Of a stretch of 64,000 bases of DNA, positions 44,047 through 55,528 are shown in pieces. The DNA is from Leptobrachium leishanense (taxonomy: Eukaryota; Chordata; Amphibia; Anura; Megophryidae), in the NCBI GenBank assembly GCA_009667805.1, contig CM019069.1, forward strand, positions 54,874,422 to 54,938,421, in the 5' to 3' direction. The notes under the pieces are model-generated. The model ran no database searches. It was not told the origin of the DNA and saw nothing but the letters and a program-made list of their open reading frames with translations. Position 1 is the stretch's first letter; every line of letters starts with the position of its first letter. Both the position numbers and the translations under genes were made by a program.

Positions 44047-44239
44047 ATGCATTAAAGTCCCTTCCTAGCGTTAACAATTTGTAATGGTCTGCAGGGTGGT
44101 CTAAACCCAGTATGCGGGGATTCACAGATACAGACAGGAGGGACCAGGATACTTGGAATATATCTTGGGGTGGCAGACACTACAGAAAGGGGGACTCCAG
44201 GAGCAGTACAGGTGGGCACTCCAAAAGAATAGTCTAGAT

Positions 44240-44420
44240 CAGTGTTTCTCAAACCTGTCCTCGGGACCCTCAACCAGGCCAGATTTTGCAGATCACCTGG
44301 GGAAATACAGATTGAATCCTGCAATCACTGAGCAACAAATCATATCACCTGTGCTGTGTTTAAGATATCTGGCAAACCTGGTGAGGTGGAGGGTCCTGAG
44401 GACAGGTTTGGGAAACACTG
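44240..44420. mobile_element. hAT-Charlie-type MITE, 181 bp
   Basis: The inverted ends CAGTGTTTCTCAAACCTGTC and, reversed, CAGTGTTTCCCAAACCTGTC are flanked by GTCTAGAT (44232-44239) and GTCTAGAC (44421-44428), an 8 bp target repeat with one change. Confidence 0.9.
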
Positions 44421-44717
44421 GTCTAGACTGTCCGTTAATCAGAGGCTGGCAGAAGGTGGTAGTCGTTGGTCAAAGCAGGGGGTCTGGTACACGGGAGATC
44501 AATTAGTAATATCAGGGGAGTTCAGGAAACACATCTGGTCAGGTATGCAATTTAGCACCGTAATGCAGAAGCATTACTGAATGGGGGGAGGAGAGCTTTA
44601 TTTTGGCAGGAGGGTATGGTGTGTGTTTATGCTTAACTGTTTGTGTTCCTGAAAGCAGTGCTGAACATGGGGCATCACTTTACAGGTGCCGCCTGAGCAC
44701 AGATGGTATGCCAGATA

Positions 44718-44786
44718 CAGTCAGCAGTGTGGGCATGACGCAGTCAGCAGTGTGGGCATGACACAGTCAGCAGTATGGGCATGACA
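44718..44786. repeat. 23 bp tandem repeat x 3
   Basis: CAGTCAGCAGTGTGGGCATG plus ACR is repeated at 44718, 44741 and 44764. Confidence 0.9.
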
Positions 44787-45176
44787 CACTTACTCGTCTG
44801 AACACTACAGTTAACGTACACTATGGAATAGTGCCCTTATGTTTTAGGACTATACCCCTGTGTTATGCCCTAAATGTCACTCTTTACTTTATTTTCCTGT
44901 TCTTATTACACTTTCATATTCTTTCTAGAAATCGAAACTTTCATTTTTTATTTACACTTTCAAACCCTTGCACATACTCAGCTTATATTTTGCCTACAAT
45001 ATTTTTGCACTTGCGTGTCAATAAGATAGAGCCTCTGGGGGGGCGTGGTCTGACCACGGAGAGAGCTGGCAGCGTGAGAGCAGAGCTCCGTCAAAGGGGA
45101 CACTGAATCAACGGATATCTTAAGCGATTGTACCCCAAAAAGTTTTCATCAGGCAGGAGAAGGCCAGGTGAACGCG

Positions 45177-46001
45177 ATGGCAACACAAAAAGCCGCGAAA
45201 AAAACGACAAAGGCAGAGTTTTTTACACCGCGGGGAGCGAAACCGAAGGAAGGCCTGGGCACCCAAGATGGCGGCGGCTCTACACAGACATCGCCGGGAG
45301 CGGAGGCAGACCCAGGACTGGCCCAGCAAGGTATGGAGGCCTTTGCCACACGCATAGAGGGCTTAATTACCTCTCTTTCGGACAGATTGACCTCCCGCTT
45401 AGACTCTGTAGCGGCGGATATTAAGAGAGAGATCCGGGAGATTGGAGACCGCACCGATAAATTAGAGGAGAAAATGGCGGAGCAGGCTGGAGCACACAAT
45501 GAGATGGCGGGGAGAGTGGAGGATATGGAGGAACAACTGAAGGGGGCTTTATTGAAACTAGCGGACATGGAGGACAGGTCGAGGCGTCACAATCTAAAAA
45601 TACGAGGTGTGCCAGACTCGGTGAATACACAAGCCCTGTCGCAATATGTGACTGATATCTTACAACACCTTTTACCTGATGCTACCCTAGACTCCCTCTT
45701 ATTCGACAGGATCCACCGGTTACCAAGACCCCCCTCGGCGCCTGAGAGATCACCGAGAGATGTCTTACTTAGGCTCCATTACTTTAAACCACGAGAAGAT
45801 GTGCTTCGGGCCTTGCGTACTCCTGATGTTCTTAAACCAGAGTATGAACATATTTCTATCTTTCCCGATTTGTCCAAGGCTACGTTACAACTCCGGAGGA
45901 ATTTCCGCCAAGTGACAGAGGCTCTGCGTGCGAATGGCGTGTCTTACAGATGGGCTTCCCGGTCAAGTTATTGGTGGCCAGAAACGGAACTTTTCATGTA
46001 A
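45177..46001 (+). CDS. L1-type ORF1 protein (RNA-binding, coiled-coil)
   Basis: This 274-residue protein begins at the ATG in GATGGCAACAC; the frame extends nine bases upstream without another ATG. Residues 1-45 are basic and glycine/serine-rich. Residues ~53-135 are a heptad-rich coiled coil (MEAFATRIEGLITSLSDRL onwards) expected to trimerise. From ~136, RRHNLKIRGVP opens the RRM-like domain conserved in L1 ORF1p, and DRIHRLP with LRLHYFKPRE belong to it and the C-terminal domain. In L1-type LINEs this protein coats the element's RNA in cytoplasmic particles and acts as a nucleic-acid chaperone. It is fully open. Confidence 0.9.
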   Translation: MATQKAAKKTTKAEFFTPRGAKPKEGLGTQDGGGSTQTSPGAEADPGLAQQGMEAFATRIEGLITSLSDRLTSRLDSVAADIKREIREIGDRTDKLEEKMAEQAGAHNEMAGRVEDMEEQLKGALLKLADMEDRSRRHNLKIRGVPDSVNTQALSQYVTDILQHLLPDATLDSLLFDRIHRLPRPPSAPERSPRDVLLRLHYFKPREDVLRALRTPDVLKPEYEHISIFPDLSKATLQLRRNFRQVTEALRANGVSYRWASRSSYWWPETELFM

Positions 46002-46700
46002 TCACCTCGGTGGAGGCCGGGACAAGGCTCCTTAAAGTGTGGGGCATGGAACAACTTGGCTCTTCTTCTCCTCCAGCTCCTCTGCCACGTGGCTCCACTC
46101 ATCGTCTAGATCAGGAGTGGCGTAAAAGATGAGATCAGAGCTCTGCCGATGTGACGGATGGGCATACAGAATCTGAAGAAGGCGGCCTTCTCATGCGAGT
46201 GAGACAGAGGAGATCTTATTTGGCGGCCTAGAGGGCCTGGGAGTTATTTACTGGGCCTTGTCTGAGGGCTCTCAAGATCGAACATGCCGCTGCAGGTTCG
46301 CCCGGGGCACGACAGCCTGCCTGACAGAAGTGCGGGCACCTGGTCTCTTCGTTTGGAGGGTTAAGCTCCATGGACAGGTGTTCCCCGACACTGGGCTCAC
46401 TTGGCTCTCTCACCATTTGCTTTGTTGTTTTTTTTCCTCTTTTCTCTCCTTTTTTTGCGGTCTTTTTTACCTCCGCAGACCCAGAGGTTCCCCCTCTCCC
46501 TCCTCTCGCGAGGAGCCAGAGAAGGTCCCCCATACTTTGGGGCTTCTCGCTGGAGATGTTTTTGGTTAAGAATGTACATAGTTCCCAGGTGTATACCTGG
46601 TTTGTGTGTTTTTTTTGTTTTAGTTTTTGTGTGTCGCCACCTATTCGTTACCTGAGAATAGGTAAAAAAGGGTACTTTCCACATACTGTTATGATGCGCA
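46002..46700 (+). other. Inter-ORF region of the L1-type LINE
   Basis: No convincing ORF. It contains a T-rich stretch (46420-46470, 46600-46630). The spacing implies that ORF2 is translated by re-initiation or from a separate start. Confidence 0.6.
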
Positions 46701-49700
46701 ATGTTGAAGATACTCTCATATAATGTTAAGGGGCTGAATGCTCCTGTTAAGCGTCATTCTCTGGAGGCGGACGTGTTGAGGCTGAAGGCGGAAGTGGTTT
46801 GCCTACAGGAAACTCATTTTAAACGCCTTGCTCACCCTCTGCTGAGACTACGTAACTTTACCACGCAGTACCATGCTACGGGCCCTACCAGAGCAAGAGG
46901 AGTGTCGATTTTAATTAGATCTAATGTAGTATTCCAATTGCATAGAAAGATTTCGGATCCGCAGGGTCGTTACCTCATTCTGATCTGTTCGCTGAATCAC
47001 AAAACATATACGCTGGTTAACGTATACTCGCCTAACACTGACCAACTCTCTTTTATATCTGGAGTTTTAAACAGGGTGTCCCTCGTAGCGACGGGTGTAT
47101 TGTTGATCTGTGGCGATCTTAATTACAGTATAGATCCTGTGAGAGATGTTCGGTCCCCTAAGATCCCTATACCGACCAAGCGCAGTATCAGACAGGGACA
47201 GAAACTGAGCGACCTGTTCTCCTCTCATGGCTTATATGATGTATGGCGTTTGTGGCACCCGGGCGACTCAGAGTTTACGTTCCACTCGACGGTACACAAT
47301 ATGTATAGCAGGTTGGATTATTTCTTGTTACAAGGCTCCTCTCTACCACAGGTTCTGCACTGCGAGATATTGGATATCACGTGGTCGGATCAAGCGCCGA
47401 TCCTTTTGACAATCGGGGAGAGAGGGGAGGGGGGAGCGGGAAAGTCTACGTGGCGTTTTAACGACTCCATTTTGTCGGACCCAGGGGCTATGGCTGAAAT
47501 AGAACAGACTCTGAAGGAATACTTTGCGCTCAATAACACTCCAGGGATCACGCCCGAAACACTTTGGCAAGCGCATAAGGCTGTCCTGCGAGGCGTGTGT
47601 CTTAAATGGGCTTCTCGTTTAAACAAGGCTCGTCAGGCTGATAGACTCTCAATATTGTCACAAATCCATCTAGCTGCGCAGGCGAACAGCTCAGACCCTA
47701 CTCCGGCTCACCTGAAAACACTCTTGGAAGCGCAGGCGCGCCTGTCAGACTGGAATTACAAGGCCTTCTCTTCTCCCAGCGTAGACTAAAGGCACGATAC
47801 TACGCATTTAGGGACCGCCCAGGACGGCTCTTGGCCCGCTACCTTAGACCCATGGTGGCGAATTCTAGAATTTCTCACCTAGTGATAGACTCCGGAAGGA
47901 GGACGGTGTATAAGCCACTAGAGATAGGGAATGCCCTGGCCACCTACTATGGGGAACTGTATAGTTTACAGTCTGACCCGCTCCTTCCTTCCTCTTGCGA
48001 GGATCGGGTGGATCGGTATCTATCGGACCTTCATCTTCCTTCCTTAACTCCCACCCAGAGGGACGGACTATCGTCTCCCTTCACGGAACTAGAGATAGCA
48101 ACGACTATACAATCTCTTCCATCCCATAAATCCCCGGTCCGGATGGGTTCACGGACACGTACTATAAGAAGTTTTCTGCTCTGTTGACTCCCCACCTTTT
48201 ATCGCTCTTCATCTCTGCTGCGGAGGAGGGTAGATTTCCTGAGGAAATGCTACGCACTACTATTGTTCCTCTCCCTAAGCCAGGTAAATCCCCTACTTTG
48301 TGTCCAAACTTTAGGCCAATCTCTTTATTAAATGTTGATGTCAAAATCTATGCCAAAATTCTAGCGAATAGGGTAGCGGATCTATTGCCTAAGCTGATTT
48401 GTTCAGACCAGGTTGGGTTTATTAGGGGGAGACAGGGACCGCACAATACTAAGAAACTGATAGACTTAATCCAAGTGATTCAGACTTACCGTATCCCGAG
48501 TGTACTGTTGGCGCTAGACGCTGAAAAAGCGTTTGACAGGGTGGACTGGATGTTTTTGCGGAAAGTGTTGCTGAAGTTTGGCTTTCCGGCCTCGGTGCTA
48601 CAAAGCATTTTTGCGCTCTATGCTTCTCCGACGGCGTCGGTTTTAACGGCGGGTTTTTTATCGGAACAGATTAGAATCAGTAATGGGACTAGACAGGGGT
48701 GTCCCCTGTCCCCCTTATTGTACGCTTTAGTAATAGAGCCACTGGCGCAGCGAATACGACAGGATGACGGGGTGGCGGGGATTATGGTGGGCCCGACTAC
48801 ATATAAAATAGGGCTTTTTGCGGACGACATTCTATTGACTATTACGGAACCTACAGAATCTTTACCAAGACTTGGAGAAATCCTGACGGAATATAGCGAG
48901 GTATCGTATCATAAAATCAATTTGCCTAAGTCTCAGGCATTATCTATTAATGTCCCTAACAGCACTAGGAAATCGTTAATGCAGCATTTTAAGTTTGAAT
49001 GGCGGGAGGACTATCTGCAATACTTAGGGGTAAAAATTCCTAAATCTCCTGATCAACTATTTGAACTCAACTACAAACCCTTTTTATCTCATGTCAGACA
49101 GCTTCTGTTTAAATGGAAAAGGACATCCTTATCGTGGATAGGCAGAATGGCCGCTATTAAAATGTCACTTTTGCCCAAACTCTTATATTATTTTCGGACC
49201 ATCCCGATCCGCTTACCTAAATCATATATTGAAGAGGTTCAGTCTCTTTTGAACTGCTATGTATGGAACGGTAAACGTCCTAGGGTTCCCACCAGGCTGC
49301 TCAACCTCCCCGTACGGAGAGGAGGACTGGCTATGCCTAATGTCCATCTGTACCATAGAGCTGCGGTACTGGCGTCCCTGGCAGAGTACTTCCACTCCCC
49401 GCGCCCTCCACAATGGACAGCTATAGAACAGTCTTTTGCGAAACAACATTTAATAACGACTGTAATGTGGCTCACACGCCGTCAGAGACCTCCCTTGCCT
49501 GAGTTATTGCTGATAACTAGATGGTACTTGCATGTTTGGGACTTGAGCCGTGCCCTCCTTTTAAATACTACCTCCCTTCCGCTAGCGACCCCTATAGAGG
49601 TATTGACGCATTGGATAGCAGATTTTGACTGTGTTAGGTGGACCTCCAGGGGGATTGGATATCTCCACCAATTGATATCGAGAGGCAACATGATGACCTT

Positions 49701-50535
49701 CGAAACGCTTAAGCAGCGCTATAAGTTAACGGAGACCTGGAGGTTGTCTTATTATCAGATAGCGTCTGTAATACGTAGACCGGGTGGGTGTTTCCCACCT
49801 ACTTTGCCTCAGGCTCCCTTGTCGCCATTTGCGAGCTTTGTGGTGAAACCGAGCACAAAAGTGAAACTCCTTTCTATATGTTATGAAGCATTGAATGTTC
49901 CATCTTTGGATCATATCTGGTCCTTCCAGTCGGCTTGGGAGGGGGAGCTGGGCATTCAGATATCTTCTCAGGCTTGGGAGGGGGCGTTCGGACTGGACAG
50001 GGGAGCATATCGGTGCGCTTCCCTGATGGAGGTTAGGAGAAAAGTAATGTACCGCTGGTACTTGGTACCGGCGAGGGAATGTCATATGACTAAATCGGTT
50101 TCATCAACGTGTTGGCGCTGCCTGCTACTAAAGGGTACCATGGCTCATGTTTGGTGGGATTGCGTTGCACTGGAGCCACTATGGCGGGGAGTTTCAGACC
50201 TGGTGGAAAAGGCAACGGGACTAATATTACCGTTTGCTCCTGCGGATTTCTTATTGGGGGTTTCAGCGGTTCGGATGGGTAAATTGCAAAGGAAACTTTT
50301 TTGTGTAATAACCTCTAGCACCATGTTGCTGATAGCACGGAGATGGAAGCAAACGCGGGTTCCCACAGTCCGAGATGTGCGGGATATGGTGAATAACATA
50401 AGAGATTACGAGCTGATGGCTAGACATATATATGATTTCCCGCAACCGGAAAAAGACCACTGGACCCTCTGGGATTCCATGCTAGCTGCGGAGTGCACCG
50501 CAGCCCCAGGATCTCCGGCCCAGAGGGGGCCCTGA
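46701..50535 (+). pseudogene. L1-type ORF2: endonuclease and reverse transcriptase, two frameshifts
   Basis: The product would nick target DNA and copy the element's RNA at the nick. It starts at ATG 46701 (MLKILSYNVKGLN). Endonuclease blocks: CLQETH, NVYSPNTDQ, GDLNYSID, SRLDYFLL and WSDQAPI at residue ~231, where the usual catalytic His of SDH is Gln (CAA at 47391-47393). The frame shifts near 47760-47790 and again near 48140, without stops otherwise. RT blocks: KIYAKILANR, QVGFIRGRQ, LALDAEKAFD (~48520), GTRQGCPLSPLL (~48690), FADD at 48817-48828. The C-terminal CWRCLLLKGTMAHVWWDC (~50110) is the cysteine-histidine knuckle of L1-type ORF2. The indels could be real mutations or assembly errors. 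Confidence 0.92.
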
Positions 50536-50798
50536 CCTGCTTGGGGCTCCGTACCATCCTGTAATAATGGGAGCTTAGTTAGTAAAGTTTTATTACTTCT
50601 CTTCTGATGCGCTACTCTTCAACTACAAGTTGGTGGCTTGTGTTTGTTCGTATTTGAATGTTTGTATGGTTCCCCTTATATGTAATCAGAAGGATTTGCA
50701 TACCCTGTATTTTTTCCTTTCTGTATCCCACTGTTATATTTTTGTGTTTCAAAAACAATAAAAACTTTTGAATTCAAAAAAAAAAGATAGAGCCTCTG

Positions 50799-51185
50799 CA
50801 CTTCAATTGAAATATCTGCATCAGCCCTCGGCACTAACCGACATTTCTTTTCACCTCCCTCTGAAGGTGATACTTGTTGTTTGCCTACCTGTTTCTGTTC
50901 CCATACAGCTTGTGAGTGCATGTGCCCTAGTTATGTGACAGGAAGATAGATCTGATTTATCCTTGCACAAACATACAAACAACTGAATGCCACGCTGTGT
51001 TTTATTCCAGTTTGAATTCCAAGTTTTACCCGACTCTTATATACTTTGTTATTTAGTGTATGTCTATTTTTAGTATACATTATATATTTTTAGTGTTCAT
51101 CTATTTTTGTACACAATGTTTCTGTTTCTTGGTTGATTTTGTTCGTTAAAGGGATACTGTATTAAAATAGAGTTCCTTTCTTTTT
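50799..51185. other. Spacer, nothing recognised
   Basis: No supported feature. Confidence 0.45.
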
Positions 51186-51640
51186 GCCGTCAACCCCTTT
51201 ACTACCAAGGGATTATCAAAAAAAAAAACACTTGCAGGAACCAATGGTTTTTTGGAGAATCATTTCTAATCAATTATGCAGTAAGAAATATTTGGCAGGC
51301 AGATGTTGCCATTTGAGAAAGGATTTTACCAGGAAGGATACATTGAGATTTCTCTTGTTTTCAAGTACAGTATGTCCTGGGTGGTGAGTATGTACTATTG
51401 GGTGTCTTGCCCAAGGACACTTACTGGAGAGGTGCTCTTGCCGGGATTGAACCTGTGTCTCCACAGTCTCTCTCCACGGTTATAGAGCAGTGATGTTACC
51501 TCTACTCCACCCATCCGGCACATTTACTGGCCTCATGTAGAACTGCAGCTCACGGCTCCAAGCATCGGCTGGGGAAGATAAGGTCATTCAATTAGTTGAT
51601 TTTAATCAGTTTTAGCACTTTGGGCATTATGTCTATAGGT
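51186..51640. repeat. Dispersed repeat (CCCCTTTACTACCAA start), copy interrupted by a SINE
   Basis: Matches 54211-54530: AACCCCTTTACTACCAA, then AGGAACCAATG, GAATCATTTCTAATCAATTA and CAGTAAGAAATATTT in the same order. The start resembles the CCCTTTCACTGCTGA terminus of the TTAA elements, so it may be a diverged piggyBac-like relative. An inverted repeat at 51723-51783 (GATCGAGATAACT arms) follows. Confidence 0.5.
51315..51518 (-). mobile_element. tRNA-derived SINE, copy 4
   Basis: Same head and tail as the copies near 28 kb, on the minus strand and ending CACCCATCCGG. It splits the dispersed repeat at 51186-51640. Confidence 0.85.
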
Positions 51641-52383
51641 CTAAAACGTTTGGAGCCCAAAAGCAAATAAAATTAATTTGCAACAAATGGATTTTGTTTG
51701 CTTTTGCTCTGCTCAGCTGCAGATCGAGATAACTCGATCAGGCACCTGGTGGTGCCTTTGAAGACCCAAGTTATCTCGATCTCAGGAGTGAAGAGGATAA
51801 ATATTTGGACGGAAGCTGCTTACAGCCTCTAATTAAAAAAATCCTGGCTGCTGGTAATGCTGGGTGGGGTGGAGAAAACTCCTCCACTTCACACAGCAAT
51901 ATCTCTAGATCAGGGGATCTGGGAGGGGGGAGAAGGGGGCACTCCTCACATCCTGACCACTTTAAAACTATAAAGAGGTCAGGGTGAGTAGAATGACCAT
52001 TTAAAACAAAGAAACGTGAACAAATAAAAAAACTGATACTCTGCTGGTTGTAAACATTCAATGGTGGATTGGGTTATGAGGAGCTTGTGAAAAAGTAATG
52101 CTGAAGATATTGTTAGGAGGGTTTTGTACAGTAAAAGCTCAACGATGGTGGTTTCTTCCCTAGGTGACAATAGAAAGTCAAGAAAGTCTAGACACTGAAC
52201 CAACAGTTCATCATAGACTAATACAAATAGGATATTTGACAATGTGAAATTTTGATCTGAAAGCTCTGTTTTTTGCCAATTATCTTTTAAAAATAGTCCA
52301 GTCTTATGTACTTTCTAACGGTAATAGATCTTTCCACAGGACTGGTTTTATATCTTTCCTGTGCTCTGTTGTCGTTTTTTTTT
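51641..52383. other. Spacer with a palindrome at 51723-51783
   Basis: The inverted pair ATCGAGATAACTCGATC / AGTTATCTCGATC surrounds GGCACCTGGTGGTGCC. No gene. Confidence 0.5.
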
Positions 52384-52561
52384 AGAAAGGATACATTGAG
52401 ATTTCTCTTGTTTTCAAGTATGTCCTGGGTAGTGAGTATGTACTGTTGGGTGTCTTGCCCAAGGACACTTACTGGAGAGGTTGCTCATTGGGATCGAACC
52501 CATGTCTCCACAGGCTCTCTCCACGCAGAGCAGTGATGTTACCTCTACTCCACCCAGCCGG
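52384..52561 (-). mobile_element. tRNA-derived SINE, copy 5
   Basis: Same family on the minus strand. The tail lacks its final ~12 bp and the head ends CACCCAGCCGG. Confidence 0.82.
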
Positions 52562-52677
52562 TACAATTCCTGATATCTTGTCGATCATGTTGCACCCACG
52601 ATTCCTTATTGTACCCCATTTTCTGAATTGTTTCTGTACTCTTTTATCCTATGTATATGTGACGGGTGTACTCCAGA

Positions 52678-53128
52678 GTCGGGATAAACCTAGGATTACC
52701 CAGGTAAACCTGACATTACACAGGCAGTTTAGGGTGAAATGGGATCAAACATTTGGCTTTACCCGGGTAATCTGCAGACTGACCAATCCTCCATGGGTAA
52801 AAGTGATTTTTCTGGGTTTAGGTTAGGGTCGGTGGTTGAAGTTTGCGTTAGGGTTAGGGTGAGGGTCAAATTTAGGGTTAGGTATAGTGTTAGGGTTGGC
52901 CATGGACATGGGTGATCTTAGGTTTCAGGTCAACTTTGAGCCACTCCAATGTCTCAGGAGATACATTACCCAGAGGCGTTTGGGTAAGGATTTGGGATTA
53001 CCCAGTTGAAGCCTGATGGACATCTGGATAAATCTAGGATTACCCGGGTAAAGCCCAAAGTTTTCGTTCATACCCGAAGCTGCCTGGGTAATATCAGATT
53101 TACCTGGTAATCTTAGGTTTATCCAGAC
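52678..53128. mobile_element. Foldback element with long inverted repeats and internal TTAGGG motifs
   Basis: The left GTCGGGATAAACCTAGGATT and reversed right GTCTGGATAAACCTAAGATT begin arms of ~100 bp, both rich in TTACCC(A/G)GGTAA. The centre (52815-52900) holds several TTAGGG units, some adjacent (GTTAGGGTTAGGGTGAGGG). No ORF or clear target repeat. Confidence 0.7.
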
Positions 53129-53146
53129 TTTTGACTTTACCCTTAA

Positions 53147-53174
53147 CATATATATATATATATATATATATATA
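53147..53174. repeat. AT dinucleotide microsatellite
   Basis: An uninterrupted (AT)n run. Confidence 0.9.
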
Positions 53175-54210
53175 ACATAAATTACGATATATATTTAATT
53201 CAAAACCAAGTACTAGTTTATGGACCAAGCTGGAAAAACATTTGTAGTTTTGGTCCCTGAAACAAGGTTCTGTAAACAGGAGAGCATTTTAAGGCTGTAA
53301 GGCAGTTTATAACTTACCTTGCTAAAAAATCTCCTGTTTTGGCAATAATAAAAAGAAACTGTCACACGTTGGCTAATGGGACATCTCAGCAGATAACTGA
53401 ACGTAAGCTTGAAAAAGGCTTGTGTGGAGCCAAAATGTGTTTTTTTTTAACGTATTTCCAATTAACCTGCCCTGGAGGAAAGACTAGGAGGGTCTGTTCC
53501 TTGATTACTTTATACAGAAAACTAAACGTTAATCATACAGAAAAATAAAATACATAACAAACTTTTGTTTTATTTCCGAATTTGCATTTATAACATACGG
53601 ACATGGAATTCAGTGCAAATCAGAAACACTCTGACTCCCTGGGTCCAAACCAGAGGCTGCTTCGATGCATAAGTAATCTTGGCAGGTCGCAGCAGAGGTA
53701 AGGAGTAATACAAAGATCCGATGTACAACTCACCCATAGACTTCATTAGTATTGACTGGGATGCAGGGAAAGAGGTGCTTTCACCATCCTAAGAGAGACG
53801 GCTTCTCTTTAAGGTGACGAAAGAAAGCAAAAAGGTTAACAGCTAATAAAAAGCACATTCTGACAGTGTGACATATACACAAATGTCATCCTTCAGTCCC
53901 CAGAAAGACAAGAAAGACGTTGCTCACTCTCTATTGTGTGTCTAGAAGTTCATGGACAAAAGAAATCACTTGTTGCATATTAAAAAATCTATCTATGTAT
54001 ATATAGCTTTTACCTCTGTGATATGTGTTTTAGAAAATCATCCAAAGAAGAGCGGTTTATGACGTCATCCTGGGTTATGGTAACGTCAGAGGATTCCGCA
54101 TCATCGACCAATCCAGATTCAGCTAATTATGCAAACTGATTCTGCACAAATTATCAATGTGTCTAAGTTAATTTTATTATGTTATTGTCACGTGTCAGCT
54201 AGGTGCCTTT
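53175..54210. other. Spacer, nothing firm
   Basis: At 53411-53440 CTTGAAAAAGGCTTGTGTGG followed by AGCCAAAAT resembles the motif at 2807 (hairpin GGCT/AGCC) with GAAA changed to AAAA. Confidence 0.4.
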
Positions 54211-54530
54211 AACCCCTTCACTACCAATTGTTTTTCCCAAAAAAACACTGTAAGGAACTGTCAGGATCCCCGGATAGGGACAGAGACCCTAACAGGAACC
54301 AATGTTTGTTTGGAAAATCATTTTTAATTGATCATACAGTAAGAAATATTTAGGAATATTCCCAACATATTCCATACTGTAATAACCTATTTGACAGGCC
54401 ATCTACTGGCCAACTTGAGTTATTGCAGGTAGAACTTAAGCTTGTGGCTCCGTGTTGGCTAGGTAATGCCTGATATATCAGGATGTTACCTAGCTGATTT
54501 TAAACAGTTTTGCACCTTTCTTTACTTGTT
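54211..54530. repeat. Dispersed repeat (CCCCTTCACTACCAA start), second copy
   Basis: Begins TTAACCCCTTCACTACCAAT and matches 51186-51640 without the SINE. Confidence 0.5.
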
Positions 54531-54539
54531 CATTCAGTT

Positions 54540-54830
54540 AGTTACATCATTTATATAGCGCCAACAGATTTTGCAGTGTTGTACAATGGGGATGCACCAC
54601 CATAAGACATAATAAATAATGATACATGAGGAAAAGAGGACCCTGCCTGTAGAATAATTGTACTGCTAATACAGCACTTTATACAATGTGTTTGTTGCTG
54701 TCTTTATACAAGTTACAGTTACAAGTATTTATAAAGCACCAACAAATTCCTTGGCGCTGTACAATGGGAGAGACAGAATAACAAATATACATACACATTG
54801 AGAGAGGAGTGTTCAGTGAATTGCAGAGAA
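54540..54830 (-). repeat. L2-type LINE 3' tail fragments
   Basis: Two adjacent pieces (ATTTATATAGCGCCAACAG and ATTTATAAAGCACCAACA, each followed by a GTACAATGGG block) match the usual end of L2-like LINEs in reverse. Others are at 3837 and 62635. Confidence 0.55.
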
Positions 54831-54866
54831 CTGTATTTTTTTTTTTATGATTTACTTTATTTTTTT

Positions 54867-55059
54867 TAGAAAGTAATTTACCAGGAAGGATACATTAAAA
54901 TTTCTCTTGTTTTCAAGTATGTCCTGGGTGGTGAGTATGTCCCGTTGGGTGTCTTGCCCAAGGACACTTACTGGAGAGGTGCTCGTCGGGATCGAGCCCA
55001 TGACTCCACAGACTCTCTCCATGCAGAGCAGTGATGTTACCTCTACTCCAACCAGCCGG
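54867..55059 (-). mobile_element. tRNA-derived SINE, copy 6
   Basis: Minus-strand copy ending CCAACCAGCCGG, with the tail CTTCCTGGTAAATTAC. Confidence 0.85.
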
Positions 55060-55061
55060 TA

Positions 55062-55340
55062 GCCTCCTATTCTCGTATTCTCCTAATAGGAGTTTAAATC
55101 AATAAAAATGTGTCTAACTAGTAAAAAAAGGTCCTTTAAAAAATAATAAAATGGTCTGTTACAAAATAAAAAGTCTTTAAAAAAATGTCGTCTAAAAATC
55201 CCAAAAAAATCCAAAAACGGTCTTTAGCGAATTAAAAAAATAAACGGGTTTTTGCAAAAAATAAAAAGAACAAACTGTTTTTTTCACAAAATTTAAAAAG
55301 ATATATATATATTTTTACATTGAAATGTATAGGTTTAAAA
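55062..55340. repeat. A-rich core shared with the MITE at 24325
   Basis: AAAAGGTCCTTTAAAAAATA, GGTCTGTTACAAAATA and ATGTCGTCTAAAAA recur in the same order as at 24490-24760. No matching terminal repeats were identified. Confidence 0.55.
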
Positions 55341-55528
55341 CTGTCAAATTGAACCACCGAAAATCAGGCCATTTTGCCAGAAATTCGGTGCAATTTGGCA
55401 TTCTGTGTATAGAAGACATGATAGCCTTCTACAATTTGAAAATAAAATATCCCACAATTGATGCACCCAGTGACACATATAGAGTAGAATATTTTCTTTA
55501 CTAAACTAACACGAGAAAAACATACAGG

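Larger units (their letters stand above)
45038..50783 (+). mobile_element. Full-length L1/Tx1-type LINE with 15 bp target duplication
   Basis: AAGATAGAGCCTCTG occurs at 45023-45037 and again at 50784-50798, right after the poly-A tail. The 5' end is a G run followed by GCGTGGTCTGACC. Two ORFs follow, with a 700 bp inter-ORF region. The 3' end has AATAAAAACTTTTG before the A tail. An exact 15 bp duplication, an open ORF1 and only two frameshifts in ORF2 indicate a recent insertion. Confidence 0.95.

Noticed and set aside
52840..52900. True telomere
   Set aside because: Only a few degenerate TTAGGG units occur, enclosed by an inverted-repeat element in the middle of the window.
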